A DNA stretch of 64,000 nucleotides, taken from Paenibacillus sp. JJ-223. GTDB lineage: Bacteria; Bacillota; Bacilli; Paenibacillales; Paenibacillaceae. The notes under the pieces are model-generated. The model did not search any database, had not been told where the DNA came from, and saw only the letters and a list, made by a program, of their open reading frames with translations. Location: contig NZ_CAKMMP010000001.1 in assembly GCF_927798175.1 (NCBI RefSeq), forward strand, positions 806,001-870,000, read 5' to 3'. Below are positions 8,126-16,864 of the stretch, piece after piece. Both the position numbers and the translations under genes were made by a program. Numbering within the stretch: position 1 is the first letter of the stretch; each line of letters opens with the position of its first letter.

Positions 8126-9463
8126 ATGAAAAAACGCAGTGCTTTAATCTCCATCGTTACACTCCTTATTATGTCACTTGTTTTTACAGCATGTGGTACT
8201 CCTTCTGATTCAAAAACGGAAACACAGCAGTTAGGCGCTAATGCCGGTGAGAATGCAACAGAATTATCATTTTGGACATTTGTAGATTTGCACGGCAAGC
8301 ATTTGGATAAAATGCTGGGGTTATGGAACCAACAGAACCCAGACAAACAGATTAAGTTGAATGTAACGGTTATGCCTTACGATGATATGCACAACAAGCT
8401 CTTATTGGCAGTTACAAGCGGAAAAGGTGCTCCTGATATCGCGGATATTGAGCTTGGTCAATTTCCTAAATTCTTGGAAGGTGACAACGTTCCACTGGAA
8501 TCTTTGAATGATGTATTTGCACCATACAAAGACGTTGTTGTTCCTTCACGTGTCGAGATTTACTCCAAAGCCGACCAGGTTTATGGCTTTGATTATCACG
8601 TAGGTGCTACGCTTGCTTTCTACAACACTGAAATTCTCGAGCAAGCAGGTGTTGACTACAAGACAATCAAAACCTGGGAAGATTACAAACAAGCAGGTAT
8701 CAAGGTTTATGAAAAAACTGGCAAGTACTTAGGTACTGCTGATACATCAGCAACGTGGCAAGCTTCGCTGCTGCTAGCTCAGCAAAACGCTGATTTTACA
8801 GATGAAAATGGTAATCCAAAAGTGAACTCGCCTGAAATGATTAAAGCGTATGAAATGTTAGTCGATCTGCAGAAGAACAATGTTATTCATACGATCCCTG
8901 GTGGGCAACCCGACACAGAAGAAGCAAAAGGCGAATACAACAAAGGCAACTACGCAAGCGCATTGATGCCTGAGTGGTACATGTCCCGCTTTGTAAACGA
9001 AATGAAGGACCTGAAAGGTAAGTATGCCATTGCTCCATTGCCTGTATTTGAAGAAGGCAATCCTCGTTCTGTTGGCTTAGGCGGTACTGGCACAGTTGTT
9101 ACTAAGAATGGTAAAGACGTTCAGCTGGCAAAAGAATTTGTAGCCTTTGCTAAGCTTTCGAAAGAAGCTACTACTGAAATCTGGAATACACTTGGATTCG
9201 ATCCAATCAACATGGAAGTATGGAAAGATGATGCAGTAACGAAAAACCCTGATAATGAATACGTCCAATACTTTAAAACAAATGCGTTTGATACTTTGAA
9301 TGAAATCAAAGACGAAATTCAAGCGATCAAATCCGTTAAGGCTTCACCGACGATCGGCAATGTCTTCAATACGGTTACTTTGAATGCGATCTTTGAAGAT
9401 GGCCAAGACGTGAAGGAAGCGCTGGATGAAGCACAAGAAGCAATTGAACAAGAATTGAAATAA
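8126..9463 (+). CDS. Sugar ABC transporter substrate-binding lipoprotein (CUT1 type)
   Basis: This is an extracellular solute-binding protein family 1 lipoprotein that captures an oligosaccharide outside the membrane. The signal peptide begins MKKRSALISIVTLLIMSLVF and ends in lipobox FTAC, followed by a Ser/Thr-rich linker and a binding domain opening ELSFWTFVDLHGKHLDKML. The frame is open upstream to 8045, but the ATG at 8126, with an AGAGAGAGG stretch before it and a signal sequence right after, is the sensible start. At about 445 residues it matches the family. It heads an operon with two permeases and a GH43 enzyme; a hairpin at 9488-9522 separates it from the permeases. Confidence 0.9.
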   Translation: MKKRSALISIVTLLIMSLVFTACGTPSDSKTETQQLGANAGENATELSFWTFVDLHGKHLDKMLGLWNQQNPDKQIKLNVTVMPYDDMHNKLLLAVTSGKGAPDIADIELGQFPKFLEGDNVPLESLNDVFAPYKDVVVPSRVEIYSKADQVYGFDYHVGATLAFYNTEILEQAGVDYKTIKTWEDYKQAGIKVYEKTGKYLGTADTSATWQASLLLAQQNADFTDENGNPKVNSPEMIKAYEMLVDLQKNNVIHTIPGGQPDTEEAKGEYNKGNYASALMPEWYMSRFVNEMKDLKGKYAIAPLPVFEEGNPRSVGLGGTGTVVTKNGKDVQLAKEFVAFAKLSKEATTEIWNTLGFDPINMEVWKDDAVTKNPDNEYVQYFKTNAFDTLNEIKDEIQAIKSVKASPTIGNVFNTVTLNAIFEDGQDVKEALDEAQEAIEQELK

Positions 9464-9487
9464 ATAGTATAAGTAAATGATTTGATT

Positions 9488-9522
9488 AAACCTGTCGGCA
9501 GGCATAGTGGCCGGCAGGTTTA
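9488..9522 (+). terminator. Intercistronic hairpin between binding protein and permease
   Basis: AAACCTGTCGGC at 9488-9499 pairs with GCCGGCAGGTTT near 9511-9521. There is no strong T tract. Such hairpins often raise binding-protein transcript levels over the permeases by stabilising the 3' end or causing partial termination. Confidence 0.6.
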
Positions 9523-9547
9523 ACCATAGTCAAGGGAGATTGAGAAT

Positions 9548-10444
9548 ATGATAAAGAAATTTGTATACTCTCAAAAAGTTGCGCCTTATGTTTTTGTTTT
9601 GCCATTTATACTCGTATTTTTGATCTTCTGGTTTTATCCGCTTCTAAATTCATTCGTCATGAGCTTTCAAGATAAGATGTTGGGACAGGATCCTAAATGG
9701 ATTGGTGAAGCGAATTATTCGAAATTGCTTACAGATAAAGTGTTTTTGACGGCTATTAAAAATAGCGTTGTGTACATGTTAGGAACCTTAGTGCTGTTAA
9801 TTCCCTTTCCCATGTTATTCGCCGTTATGATCAACAGTAAGTTAATGATGGGAAGAGAGTTTTTTAAATCTTCGTTCTTTCTCCCTGCATTGACATCTGT
9901 CGCAGTTGCGGGTACCATTTTCCGCCTTACATTCGGTGAAATGGAAGGTTCATTAATGAACAGCTTCCTGGGTCTATTTGGTGTAGAGCCTATTAAATTC
10001 TTGAAAGATGGAGAATGGAGTATGGCAGCACTGTTAATCCTCGCATGTTGGAGATGGACAGGTGTTAATATGCTTTACTATCTATCCGGTTTGAAAAGCA
10101 TTGACAATGAATTTTATGAGGCTGCTTCAATTGACGGAGCATCTGCCTGGCAGAAGTTTAGAACGATCACAATGCCATTATTGAAGCCGACCACGGTATA
10201 TGTTACGACAATTAGTGTTTATGCAGGTTTAGCCATGTTTACCGAGAGCCTGATGATGTTTAACGGTAACAATTCACCTAAAAATATTGGCTTAACCATT
10301 GTCGGATATCTATATAGACAGGGGATTGAGAAAAATAAGCTGGGTTACGCAGCTGCAGTTGGTATCATTCTGTTAATCATTGCTATGGTTATCAATTTAA
10401 CGCAGTTGAAATTTAGTGGAATGTTCAAAAAGGAGGAGGATTAA
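9548..10444 (+). CDS. Sugar ABC transporter permease (MalF/LacF/UgpA type)
   Basis: A 298-residue inner-membrane permease with about six hydrophobic segments, beginning VAPYVFVLPFILVFLIFWFY. The EAA-type cytoplasmic loop that docks the ATPase is visible as YEAASIDGASAWQKFRTITM with PLLKP after it. ATG 9548 is preceded by AAGGGAGATTGAG. It forms the heterodimeric channel with the next gene. No ATPase is encoded here; CUT1 systems of Gram-positive bacteria commonly share one MsmX/MalK-type ATPase encoded elsewhere. Confidence 0.9.
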   Translation: MIKKFVYSQKVAPYVFVLPFILVFLIFWFYPLLNSFVMSFQDKMLGQDPKWIGEANYSKLLTDKVFLTAIKNSVVYMLGTLVLLIPFPMLFAVMINSKLMMGREFFKSSFFLPALTSVAVAGTIFRLTFGEMEGSLMNSFLGLFGVEPIKFLKDGEWSMAALLILACWRWTGVNMLYYLSGLKSIDNEFYEAASIDGASAWQKFRTITMPLLKPTTVYVTTISVYAGLAMFTESLMMFNGNNSPKNIGLTIVGYLYRQGIEKNKLGYAAAVGIILLIIAMVINLTQLKFSGMFKKEED

Positions 10445-10445
10445 A

Positions 10446-11294
10446 GTGGGCAAAAGTCAGACGATGAATAATTTAATTTCCAGAATAGTTATTATTTGTT
10501 TCTTCATTATACTATTCGTTATAATTATGATTCCATTCTATGCAGTGGCCCTATCTTCCTTTAAACCAGGTGAATCATTAATTCGATATGGTCTTAACCT
10601 CAGTTTGGATTTTAGTATTATGAGTTTTGACAATTTCATCTATCTGTTTACTGGAGAACATGATTATTTTGTTTGGTTTTGGAACAGCATGACTTTAACA
10701 ATCGTTCAAGTAGTTCTAACACTTTTTGTAAGCGCATTTGTTGGATATGGTTTTGCAGCATATGATTTTAAAGGTAAGAACTTCCTCTTTATATGTGTTT
10801 TGCTCATTATGATGGTGCCTTTCGAAATACTGCTGGTTCCTTTGTACAGCCTAATTAATGATTTGAAAATGGTGAATAGCTATTCAGCAATCATTCTGCC
10901 GGGTATAGCCAATGCCGCAACCATATTTTTCTTCAGGCAATATCTAAGAAGCATACCCAAAGAAATTATTCAATCTGGGCGGGTTGATGGCGCAAACGAG
11001 TATGCGATTTATTTCAGACTAATTATGCCGATTATGAAGCCATCCTTTGCGGCAATGGCCATTCTGAATGGTATGAATAGCTGGAATAATCTGTTGTGGC
11101 CATTCATGGTGCTCGGAGATCAGAGTAAATTTACACTTCCAATCGGTTTGAAAACGTTATTAACTCCTTATGGCAATAATTATGACCTTTTGATCGTGGG
11201 CTCCTTCTTCTCCATCCTTCCAATTTTCATACTGTTTATTGCTTTCCAGAAATATTTCATAGACGGTATGACTGCAGGTGCTGTTAAAGGGTAG
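10446..11294 (+). CDS. Sugar ABC transporter permease (MalG/LacG/UgpE type)
   Basis: The second permease subunit, about 282 residues and six hydrophobic segments, with the EAA loop around SGRVDGANEYAIYFRLIMPI and PFILFIAFQKYFIDGMTAG-like C-terminus (actual ending QKYFIDGMTAGAVKG, typical of this subfamily). GTG at 10446 is chosen because GGAGGAGG lies at 10433-10440; the upstream open frame overlaps the previous gene. It is nearly adjacent to the previous permease, consistent with tight translational coupling. Confidence 0.9.
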   Translation: MGKSQTMNNLISRIVIICFFIILFVIIMIPFYAVALSSFKPGESLIRYGLNLSLDFSIMSFDNFIYLFTGEHDYFVWFWNSMTLTIVQVVLTLFVSAFVGYGFAAYDFKGKNFLFICVLLIMMVPFEILLVPLYSLINDLKMVNSYSAIILPGIANAATIFFFRQYLRSIPKEIIQSGRVDGANEYAIYFRLIMPIMKPSFAAMAILNGMNSWNNLLWPFMVLGDQSKFTLPIGLKTLLTPYGNNYDLLIVGSFFSILPIFILFIAFQKYFIDGMTAGAVKG

Positions 11295-11322
11295 TAAATA
11301 TTATGATGAAACAGGTGATAAG

Positions 11323-12306
11323 ATGGAATTCCAACAAAGAGTGTTAAACGACATTCAACCATTAATCGAGCAGAGAGCAGATCCTTTTATGTACCGACAT
11401 TCGGACGGTTATTATTACTTCGTAGCATCCGTTCCGGAGTATGATCGGATTGAAATCCGTAGAGCCCAGAACCTTGAGGGGCTTGTTACATCAACTCCTG
11501 TAGTGATCTGGAGAAAGCGCGAGACGGGTATCCTTAGTGCCAATATTTGGGCGCCTGAACTGCATTTTATTGATGACAAATGGTACGTATATTTCGCTGC
11601 CGCACACACGACGGATACGAATGAAGGCTTGTTCGACCATCGGATGTACGTGCTAGAGAATGAAAGTGCCAATCCGCTCGAAGGCAGTTGGACGGAAAGA
11701 GGGCAGGTTCGTACCGCGTGGGAAAGCTTCTCCCTCGATGCCACTACCTTTGAGCATAGTGGCAGCCGTTATTATGTATGGGCACAAAAGGATCCGAATA
11801 TCGAAGGTAACTCTAATCTGTATATATCTAAAATGAGCAATCCGTGGACGCTGACTGGACCGCAAACGATGATTTCGGTGCCGGAATATGACTGGGAGAT
11901 CATTGGTTATAAAGTGAACGAAGGCGCGGCATTTCTTCGCAAGGGTAATCGGGTATTCCTCTCTTACTCGGCTAGCGCTACTGATTTCAACTATTGTATG
12001 GGCCTGCTTGAAGCCGATGCGGATGCTGATTTGCTCGATGCCGCCTCATGGCGCAAGTCGCAAGCAGCGGTTTTCTCCACAGATGAGAGCATCTCTATGT
12101 ATGGTCCCGGTCATAATTCCTTCACGGTGTCAGAGACTGGCGAAAAGACGCTATTTGTGTTCCACGCAAGAACATACAAGAACATTATAGGAGATCCGCT
12201 GTACGATCCGAATCGCCATACATTTGTGACAGAGCTTTTGTGGACGGCTGACGGCAGACCCGATTTCCGCGGCTCTGTTGCAGCACTTGCACGTTCTGTA
12301 CAGTGA
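11323..12306 (+). CDS. Glycoside hydrolase family 43 (arabinofuranosidase/xylosidase-like)
   Basis: A five-bladed beta-propeller hydrolase, about 327 residues, that releases arabinose or xylose from short glycans. The three acidic GH43 positions are visible: Asp in QRADPFMYRHSDGYYY, Asp in SFSLDATTFEHSGSRYY, and Glu in KVNEGAAFLRKGNRVF. NIWAPELHFIDDKWYVYF is also typical. There is no signal peptide, so it acts in the cytoplasm on imported oligosaccharides, which fits the transporter just upstream. ATG 11323 follows AGGTGAT; the longer frame from 11278 overlaps the permease. The exact linkage cannot be read from sequence. A terminator follows at 12381. Confidence 0.88.
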   Translation: MEFQQRVLNDIQPLIEQRADPFMYRHSDGYYYFVASVPEYDRIEIRRAQNLEGLVTSTPVVIWRKRETGILSANIWAPELHFIDDKWYVYFAAAHTTDTNEGLFDHRMYVLENESANPLEGSWTERGQVRTAWESFSLDATTFEHSGSRYYVWAQKDPNIEGNSNLYISKMSNPWTLTGPQTMISVPEYDWEIIGYKVNEGAAFLRKGNRVFLSYSASATDFNYCMGLLEADADADLLDAASWRKSQAAVFSTDESISMYGPGHNSFTVSETGEKTLFVFHARTYKNIIGDPLYDPNRHTFVTELLWTADGRPDFRGSVAALARSVQ

Positions 12307-12380
12307 ACGAGTGTCCCAACAAGATTGGTTGATGGATTTGAGTTCGTTTATCCAACTCGCCAAAGAGAGACAGTAAGAAC

Positions 12381-12412
12381 ATCGAAGGCACCCTACTGGG
12401 TGCCTTCGATTT
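12381..12412 (+). terminator. Intrinsic terminator of the sugar transporter/GH43 operon
   Basis: ATCGAAGGCACCC pairs with GGGTGCCTTCGAT around a four-base loop and is followed by TTTCG. Confidence 0.75.
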
Positions 12413-12547
12413 CGCTCTACAGATAATACGCCGAACCGTACCATAAGTAGTGGTAAGTTGCCTTAAAACTTGCCGCTCCAGTTATTCCGGAGAATCATAT
12501 CATAAATAAGTGATTTCTTGAAAAATATATAAGAAGAGGCCGCTCAT

Positions 12548-12760
12548 TTGAAAGCACTCGTATTTAATAAATTCGGGTGACCGGAAGTACAAGAATATCT
12601 TGATATTTCGGATCCGGTTATCGGGCCTGAAGAAACATGAGTAAGGATGAAAGCAATCGGACTGACCCCCTGGGGCGTTGGTCATTTGCTTCTCCAAATT
12701 TCAAAGCTCTTCGGTCGGTGGTAGGGTCATTGACCTTGCGGCGCTGTCGAGGGACAAGAA
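12548..12760 (+). pseudogene. Remnant of a zinc-type alcohol dehydrogenase / quinone oxidoreductase
   Basis: The frame from TTG 12548 reads LKALVFNKFG, stop, PEVQEYLDISDPVIGPEET, stop, VRMKAIGLTPWG. This is the N-terminus of a medium-chain dehydrogenase, where MKALVFxxFGGPEVLE and VRVKAIGLN are typical. Later bases give GGRVIDLAAL, resembling an internal catalytic-domain fragment, before the sequence runs into repeat copy E. Two stops and a large internal loss make it non-functional. Confidence 0.6.
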
Positions 12761-12823
12761 CATGGTCCCATTGAAGTCGCTATTATAGCGGCCTTTTTAT
12801 TTTATCGGTACAAGTTCTTGTCC
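12752..12823. repeat. Dispersed palindromic repeat, copy E
   Basis: GGACAAGAAC at 12752-12761 and GTTCTTGTCC at 12814-12823 form perfect inverted ends around CCATTGAAGTCGCTATTATAGC and a T-rich run. Copies F (36497) and G (57150) share the same interior. Confidence 0.6.
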
Positions 12824-12949
12824 TGTATTTAGACCCACCGAACCCATGAACTACCGGTTTTCCCAAACTGGAACTGCGCTATGAAGCTTTACCGAAAGTA
12901 ACCGGTAGGTTGTTGACACGGCGAAGCTACCCGAAAGGGGGGCAAAGGA

Positions 12950-13004
12950 TTGACAATGAGGTCGTACGCATGCCATAATACCGATTGACCGGTCGGTTAG
13001 TTGA
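12950..13004 (+). promoter_or_regulatory. Promoter and operator of the tetR gene
   Basis: TTGACA at 12950-12955 and CATAAT at 12974-12979 have an 18-base spacer. Just downstream, ATTGACCGGTCGGTTAGT at 12984-13001 contains a near-palindrome and recurs almost exactly at 13734 before the ABC operon. It is probably the autoregulatory TetR site. Confidence 0.6.
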
Positions 13005-13023
13005 TTAACATGGAGGTAGCGTT

Positions 13024-13710
13024 TTGAGCGATTTATCGGAACAAGCCAGAGAAAGCAGAGAGAAAATATTGAGGGCGGCCAAGGAGCTTTTTTCGACGAA
13101 AGGCTTTGACGGCACTTCTGTAAGGGAAATTTCAGAAAAATCCAACGTCAAGAAAGCGCTCATTTTTTATTATTTCAAAAATAAAGAAGAGATTTTGCAG
13201 AGTCTTCTGGACACGTTCATTCTCGAAATGAAGCAAGAGGCAATCAAGCGGCTGTCCGAGGAACGATACGACATGCAACAACAAGGAAAATTAACATTCC
13301 AGCTCGACAAGTTCAAGTATTCCCATTCAGACAACGAAGCGATCGATCGGCATATGGATGCCGCCATCCGTCAGTCCCTGGATTTCTTTTTGAATAGAAA
13401 AGCGATATTGCGCATCTTGTTCGACGAGTCGTTGAAAAAAGGAAGCCACAGCTCCATCCTATTCCGAATTACCGACCTGCTCCGCGACCAAGAAGAGGAA
13501 GGCATACCGAACACATTGGGGCAACACGGATATCCTTTGCAAATCGACAACAAGTCATTGGTGGAGCGGTTTTTCACAGGGCTTATGCCGATGCTTAGTT
13601 TTGTTGTTTATTTCGATGAATGGAAAGCCCACTACAAAATGTCGGATGAAGAATGCAAAGATGCATTCGTCCAAAGCTATAAAACGACTTATGGGAATCA
13701 TTATCGGTAA
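13024..13710 (+). CDS. TetR/AcrR family transcriptional regulator
   Basis: The N-terminal helix-turn-helix (residues about 10-55) reads REKILRAAKELFSTKGFDGT and IFYYFKNKEEIL, the standard TetR pattern; a helical ligand domain fills residues 60-228. The start is TTG at 13024, chosen because GGAGGT lies at 13012-13017. It probably represses itself and the exporter genes just downstream, since the same ATTGACCG..CGGTTAGT motif precedes both. The inducer is unknown but is likely an exported toxic compound. Confidence 0.88.
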   Translation: MSDLSEQARESREKILRAAKELFSTKGFDGTSVREISEKSNVKKALIFYYFKNKEEILQSLLDTFILEMKQEAIKRLSEERYDMQQQGKLTFQLDKFKYSHSDNEAIDRHMDAAIRQSLDFFLNRKAILRILFDESLKKGSHSSILFRITDLLRDQEEEGIPNTLGQHGYPLQIDNKSLVERFFTGLMPMLSFVVYFDEWKAHYKMSDEECKDAFVQSYKTTYGNHYR

Positions 13711-13733
13711 GAGCCAATATTTTTTTGAATTAT

Positions 13734-13760
13734 ATTGACCGTACGGTTAGTCAGTATAAT
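13734..13760 (+). promoter_or_regulatory. Operator/promoter of the ABC-2 exporter operon
   Basis: ATTGACCGTACGGTTAGT at 13734-13751 differs from the tetR upstream site only at the central two bases. TATAAT at 13755-13760 is a good -10 box, but the nearest TTGACC is only 14 bases away, so the site may be bound rather than act as the -35 element. Confidence 0.55.
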
Positions 13761-13787
13761 GCATATCCTGCGAGGAGGAAGATTTGT

Positions 13788-14681
13788 ATGAATGCAATCG
13801 AGGTTAATAACTTGACCAAACGATACGGCGCTGCCCGAGGAATTGAAGATGTAAGCTTCGACGTGAAGGAAGGCGAAATTTTCGGTTTTATCGGACCGAA
13901 CGGAGCCGGAAAATCGACCACGATTCGAACGTTACTGTCGCTCATCTATCCTACAAGCGGGAGAGCAGAAATTTTCGGAAGAGACTTCATCAAGCAAAGC
14001 GTGGAAATCAAAAAGGAAATCGGATACTTGCCCTCGGAAGTTTTTTATTACGACAAGATGAAAGTCATCGATCTCTTGAAGTATTCGGCCAGCTTTTACA
14101 AGAAGGACTGCGGCAAACGGATGATGGAGCTGGCAGAAATCATGGACCTCGATCTGAATAGGAAAATCGATGATCTGTCTTACGGGAACCGCAAGAAAGT
14201 AGGCATCGTACAGGGGCTGCAGCACCAACCGAGGCTTATCATCCTCGACGAGCCGACCGGAGGCTTGGATCCGCTGATGCAGCAACGATTTTTCGATCTT
14301 CTTGCGGAGGAAAACCGAAAAGGGACGACGATTTTGTTTTCTTCGCATATTCTAAGCGAGGTTCAAAAAATGTGCGACCGCGTTGCCATTATCAAGGAAG
14401 GGAAAATCATCAGCCTCGAAAAGATAAGCACGCTGCGGGCAAACAGCTATAAAAGAATTCAAGCCGAACTATCGGACCAAGCCGATCCGAAGCTTTTCTC
14501 GATAGACGGCGTAAGCAATGCGGTAGCGCAGGGGAAACAGCTCAGCTTCCTTTACAAGGGGGATATCAACTCGCTTCTTCGCAAGCTTTCGGAAGTTCCG
14601 CTATCGAATCTTCTGATCGAAGAGCCTAGTCTTGACGAAATTTTCATGCATTACTACGGGAAGGAAAGTGAGAAGCGGTGA
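13788..14681 (+). CDS. ABC-2 type exporter, ATP-binding protein
   Basis: A single nucleotide-binding domain of about 297 residues. Walker A is GPNGAGKST, the signature is LSYGNRKKVGIVQGL, and Walker B is LIILDEPTGGLDP. ATG 13788 follows GAGGAGG; upstream residues in the open frame come from the promoter region. It energises the two permeases that follow and overlaps the next gene by GTGA. Drug or peptide export, or lantibiotic immunity, is likely for this DrrA/CcmA-like class, but the substrate is unknown. Confidence 0.9.
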   Translation: MNAIEVNNLTKRYGAARGIEDVSFDVKEGEIFGFIGPNGAGKSTTIRTLLSLIYPTSGRAEIFGRDFIKQSVEIKKEIGYLPSEVFYYDKMKVIDLLKYSASFYKKDCGKRMMELAEIMDLDLNRKIDDLSYGNRKKVGIVQGLQHQPRLIILDEPTGGLDPLMQQRFFDLLAEENRKGTTILFSSHILSEVQKMCDRVAIIKEGKIISLEKISTLRANSYKRIQAELSDQADPKLFSIDGVSNAVAQGKQLSFLYKGDINSLLRKLSEVPLSNLLIEEPSLDEIFMHYYGKESEKR

Positions 14682-15478
14682 ATATGTTTGCGCGCGAACT
14701 GAAAGCGAACACCCGATTTACGATTTTATGGACCTTCGCCTTATCGGCCTGGATTGTTCTGATTTCCTTGTTCTACCCGGCGTTTTCCGAGAATGCCGCC
14801 ATCATAGAGAAAGCTTTGGAAAGTTATCCGGAAGCGGTTCGAAGCTTGTTGGGGCTTTCCCAGGATAGCTTGTCTAGCTATATGGGGTTTTATACGTTCG
14901 TATTTAACGGCGTGGTCGAGCTGGGAGCGGTGCAGGCGATGATCTTGGGCGCTACCGTTTTGTTTAAAGAAAGAAGCGGAAAAACGGCGGATTTTCTGTT
15001 TACCAAGCCGGTTTCCCGCAAGCAGATCATGACGTCAAAGCTCGGCGCGGCAACGCTTTGTCTGACTTTCACTACGTTTGTCTGCTTTGCGGTTACGATC
15101 ATGACGGCCATCATTATTTCCGGAGACGCCGTCAACATGATAATTTTTTTTATGATCGACATGTCTTTATGGTTTGTCCAGTTGATCTTTATGTCCTTGG
15201 GCTTGCTAATTGCGGTCGTATTCCCCAACATGAAATCAGCGACAGGGATCGCTGTAGGCAGTTTGCTGTTAAGCGTAATCGTATATAACGCACTCAAGCC
15301 CGTCATGGGCGGCTATAACGTAAGATACTTGATTCCGTTCCACTATTTCGACAGCGAATGGATCGTTCGTTATGGATCGTACGAAGCGCCCTTTGTGCTG
15401 ACCGCCATATTGCTGATCGCGGCAAGCGTTGCCGCCGGCTATGCCGTTTACGATAAGAAAGACATTCATGCTGCTTGA
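14678..15478 (+). CDS. ABC-2 type exporter permease 1
   Basis: A 266-residue membrane protein with about six hydrophobic segments. It opens FARELKANTRFTILWTFALS and has the ABC-2 element FKERSGKTADFLFTKPVSRK, which recurs in the next gene. GTG 14678 overlaps the ATPase stop codon; an in-frame ATG at 14684 is an alternative. With the next gene it probably forms a heterodimeric export channel. Confidence 0.88.
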   Translation: MNMFARELKANTRFTILWTFALSAWIVLISLFYPAFSENAAIIEKALESYPEAVRSLLGLSQDSLSSYMGFYTFVFNGVVELGAVQAMILGATVLFKERSGKTADFLFTKPVSRKQIMTSKLGAATLCLTFTTFVCFAVTIMTAIIISGDAVNMIIFFMIDMSLWFVQLIFMSLGLLIAVVFPNMKSATGIAVGSLLLSVIVYNALKPVMGGYNVRYLIPFHYFDSEWIVRYGSYEAPFVLTAILLIAASVAAGYAVYDKKDIHAA

Positions 15479-15492
15479 GGAGGAATCGTTAC

Positions 15493-16293
15493 ATGAATAT
15501 GTATCTGAGAGAAATGAAAGCCTATCGAAAATCGCTCATCATTTGGTGCATCGGCGTGTTTTATATCGTTGCGGCCAGCATGTGGAAATTTGGCACGGAA
15601 TATAGCGGGAACCAGTCCCTCAACGAGCTTGTAACCCAGCTTCCAGCGGCAGTGAAGGTGCTGCTCGGGTTGCGGGGCGCTTTCGACCTGTCGACCGCCG
15701 CTGGATATTACGGTTTATGCTACTACTATCTAGTCGTGATGGCAACGATTCATGCCGCGATGATTGGAGCTGGCGTAGTCGCTAAAGAAGAGAGCGACAA
15801 AACGACGGAATTTCTGATCGTCAAGCCGGTTTCCAGAAGCCGGATCTTAACGGCGAAGCTGTCGGCCGGCTTTTCCAATGTTTTGGCGTTAAATATCATG
15901 ACGGGCATTTCATCGATTCTCATGGTCGGATATTTTAACGATGGGGAGACTTTTGCCAGAGAAATTATGAACCTTATGGCGGGCATGCTCATGCTACAGT
16001 CGATCTTTATGGTGACGGGTGCGGGCATAGCGGCGATGGGCAGAAACCCCAAATCCGCTTCTGCACTGGCCATTGTCGCATTATTGATTTCGTTGATGAT
16101 GGCCAAGATGATCGACATGAATCCCAATTTGGATGGGTTGAAATATTTCACTCCCATTAAATATTTCGAAGCGGAGCAGTTGCTTTTTCAAGGCGGATTC
16201 AGCTCGATTTTCGTGCTGCTGTCCACAATAATCGTCGCTTTGTTGCTCAGAATGACATATGTTTCGTACAGAACGAGGGATTTGAAGGTGTAG
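15493..16293 (+). CDS. ABC-2 type exporter permease 2
   Basis: Paralogous to the preceding permease: NMYLREMKAYRKSLIIWCIG at the start and KEESDKTTEFLIVKPVSRS in the middle. It has about six membrane segments in 266 residues. ATG 15493 is preceded by GAGGAGGA at 15477-15484, so it is preferred over the TTG at 15475 that overlaps the previous stop. It completes the TetR-ATPase-permease-permease cassette. Confidence 0.88.
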   Translation: MNMYLREMKAYRKSLIIWCIGVFYIVAASMWKFGTEYSGNQSLNELVTQLPAAVKVLLGLRGAFDLSTAAGYYGLCYYYLVVMATIHAAMIGAGVVAKEESDKTTEFLIVKPVSRSRILTAKLSAGFSNVLALNIMTGISSILMVGYFNDGETFAREIMNLMAGMLMLQSIFMVTGAGIAAMGRNPKSASALAIVALLISLMMAKMIDMNPNLDGLKYFTPIKYFEAEQLLFQGGFSSIFVLLSTIIVALLLRMTYVSYRTRDLKV

Positions 16294-16520
16294 CGGAAAC
16301 GGGTTTAGAATCTGCCGGGCGAGCTCGAACAAGGAATAGCACGTCCGTTGCTGCCGATCGTTTAATTAACATCATCGTTAAACAAACGAAGAATGATTGG
16401 TCAATTTGGCTACTATTGCATGCAAAAGGGAGACAGCGCGCCTAAGGTACAGGACAGGAACAGCTTCAGCAGGTTGTTCAGGCACTGAAAGAATGGATGA
16501 AATTTCAATACAAAAATAAA

Positions 16521-16570
16521 AAAGGACCGTAAGTGTTCATCTTCCATCGATGAATGCTTTCGGTCCTTTT
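16521..16570. terminator. Bidirectional terminator
   Basis: AAAGGACCG at 16521-16529 pairs with CGGTCCTTT at 16561-16569, with further pairing inside (GTTCATC/GATGAAT). A and T runs flank both sides. Confidence 0.7.
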
Positions 16571-16591
16571 ATGTTTATTCTGTACCTTTAT

Positions 16592-16756
16592 GCCCTGGCA
16601 GCATCTTTATAAAAATATCTAATGAACGACGGTATCGGTTTCCGCCTCTTTTTGTTAACGGTTCCGCCGCGTGCCAGAGCGAAGAAGATGAGCAGGGCAA
16701 TAATCGAGCCAACGATGGCTGGAATATTCAGGTTTATTACAAGTTATGTTGGGCTC
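16592..16756 (-). pseudogene. C-terminal remnant of a small membrane protein (tentative)
   Basis: Minus-strand translation gives NLNIPAIVGSIIALLIFFAL followed by ARGGTVNKKRRKPIP and a short basic tail, then a stop just before the terminator at 16521-16570. A membrane segment with a positive tail and a following terminator look gene-like, but a stop codon lies upstream and there is no start codon or ribosome site. I do not recognise the family. Confidence 0.3.
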
Positions 16757-16864
16757 AGTGGAATAAACCTCATCTTCCAGTTGGTGGAGGAATCTAAAGT
16801 GTCTGTGCTAAGATGAGGGTAAATTATGATTCAGGCTGGGGAACAAGGCTAAAAGGGGTGCACA

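Larger units (their letters stand above)
16294..16864. other. Intergenic stretch with small remnants
   Basis: It contains a short in-frame plus-strand tail (GQEQLQQVVQALKEWMKF, stop at about 16530) that looks like the end of a lost gene, a terminator at 16521-16570, and a minus-strand membrane-like fragment (below). AGGTTTATT near 16730 and AATAAACCT near 16762 form an inverted repeat of unknown role. Confidence 0.4.

Noticed and set aside
16622..16816. Plus-strand frame of 64 codons with Arg/Lys-rich text
   Set aside because: It is antisense to a more protein-like minus-strand fragment and has no ribosome site.
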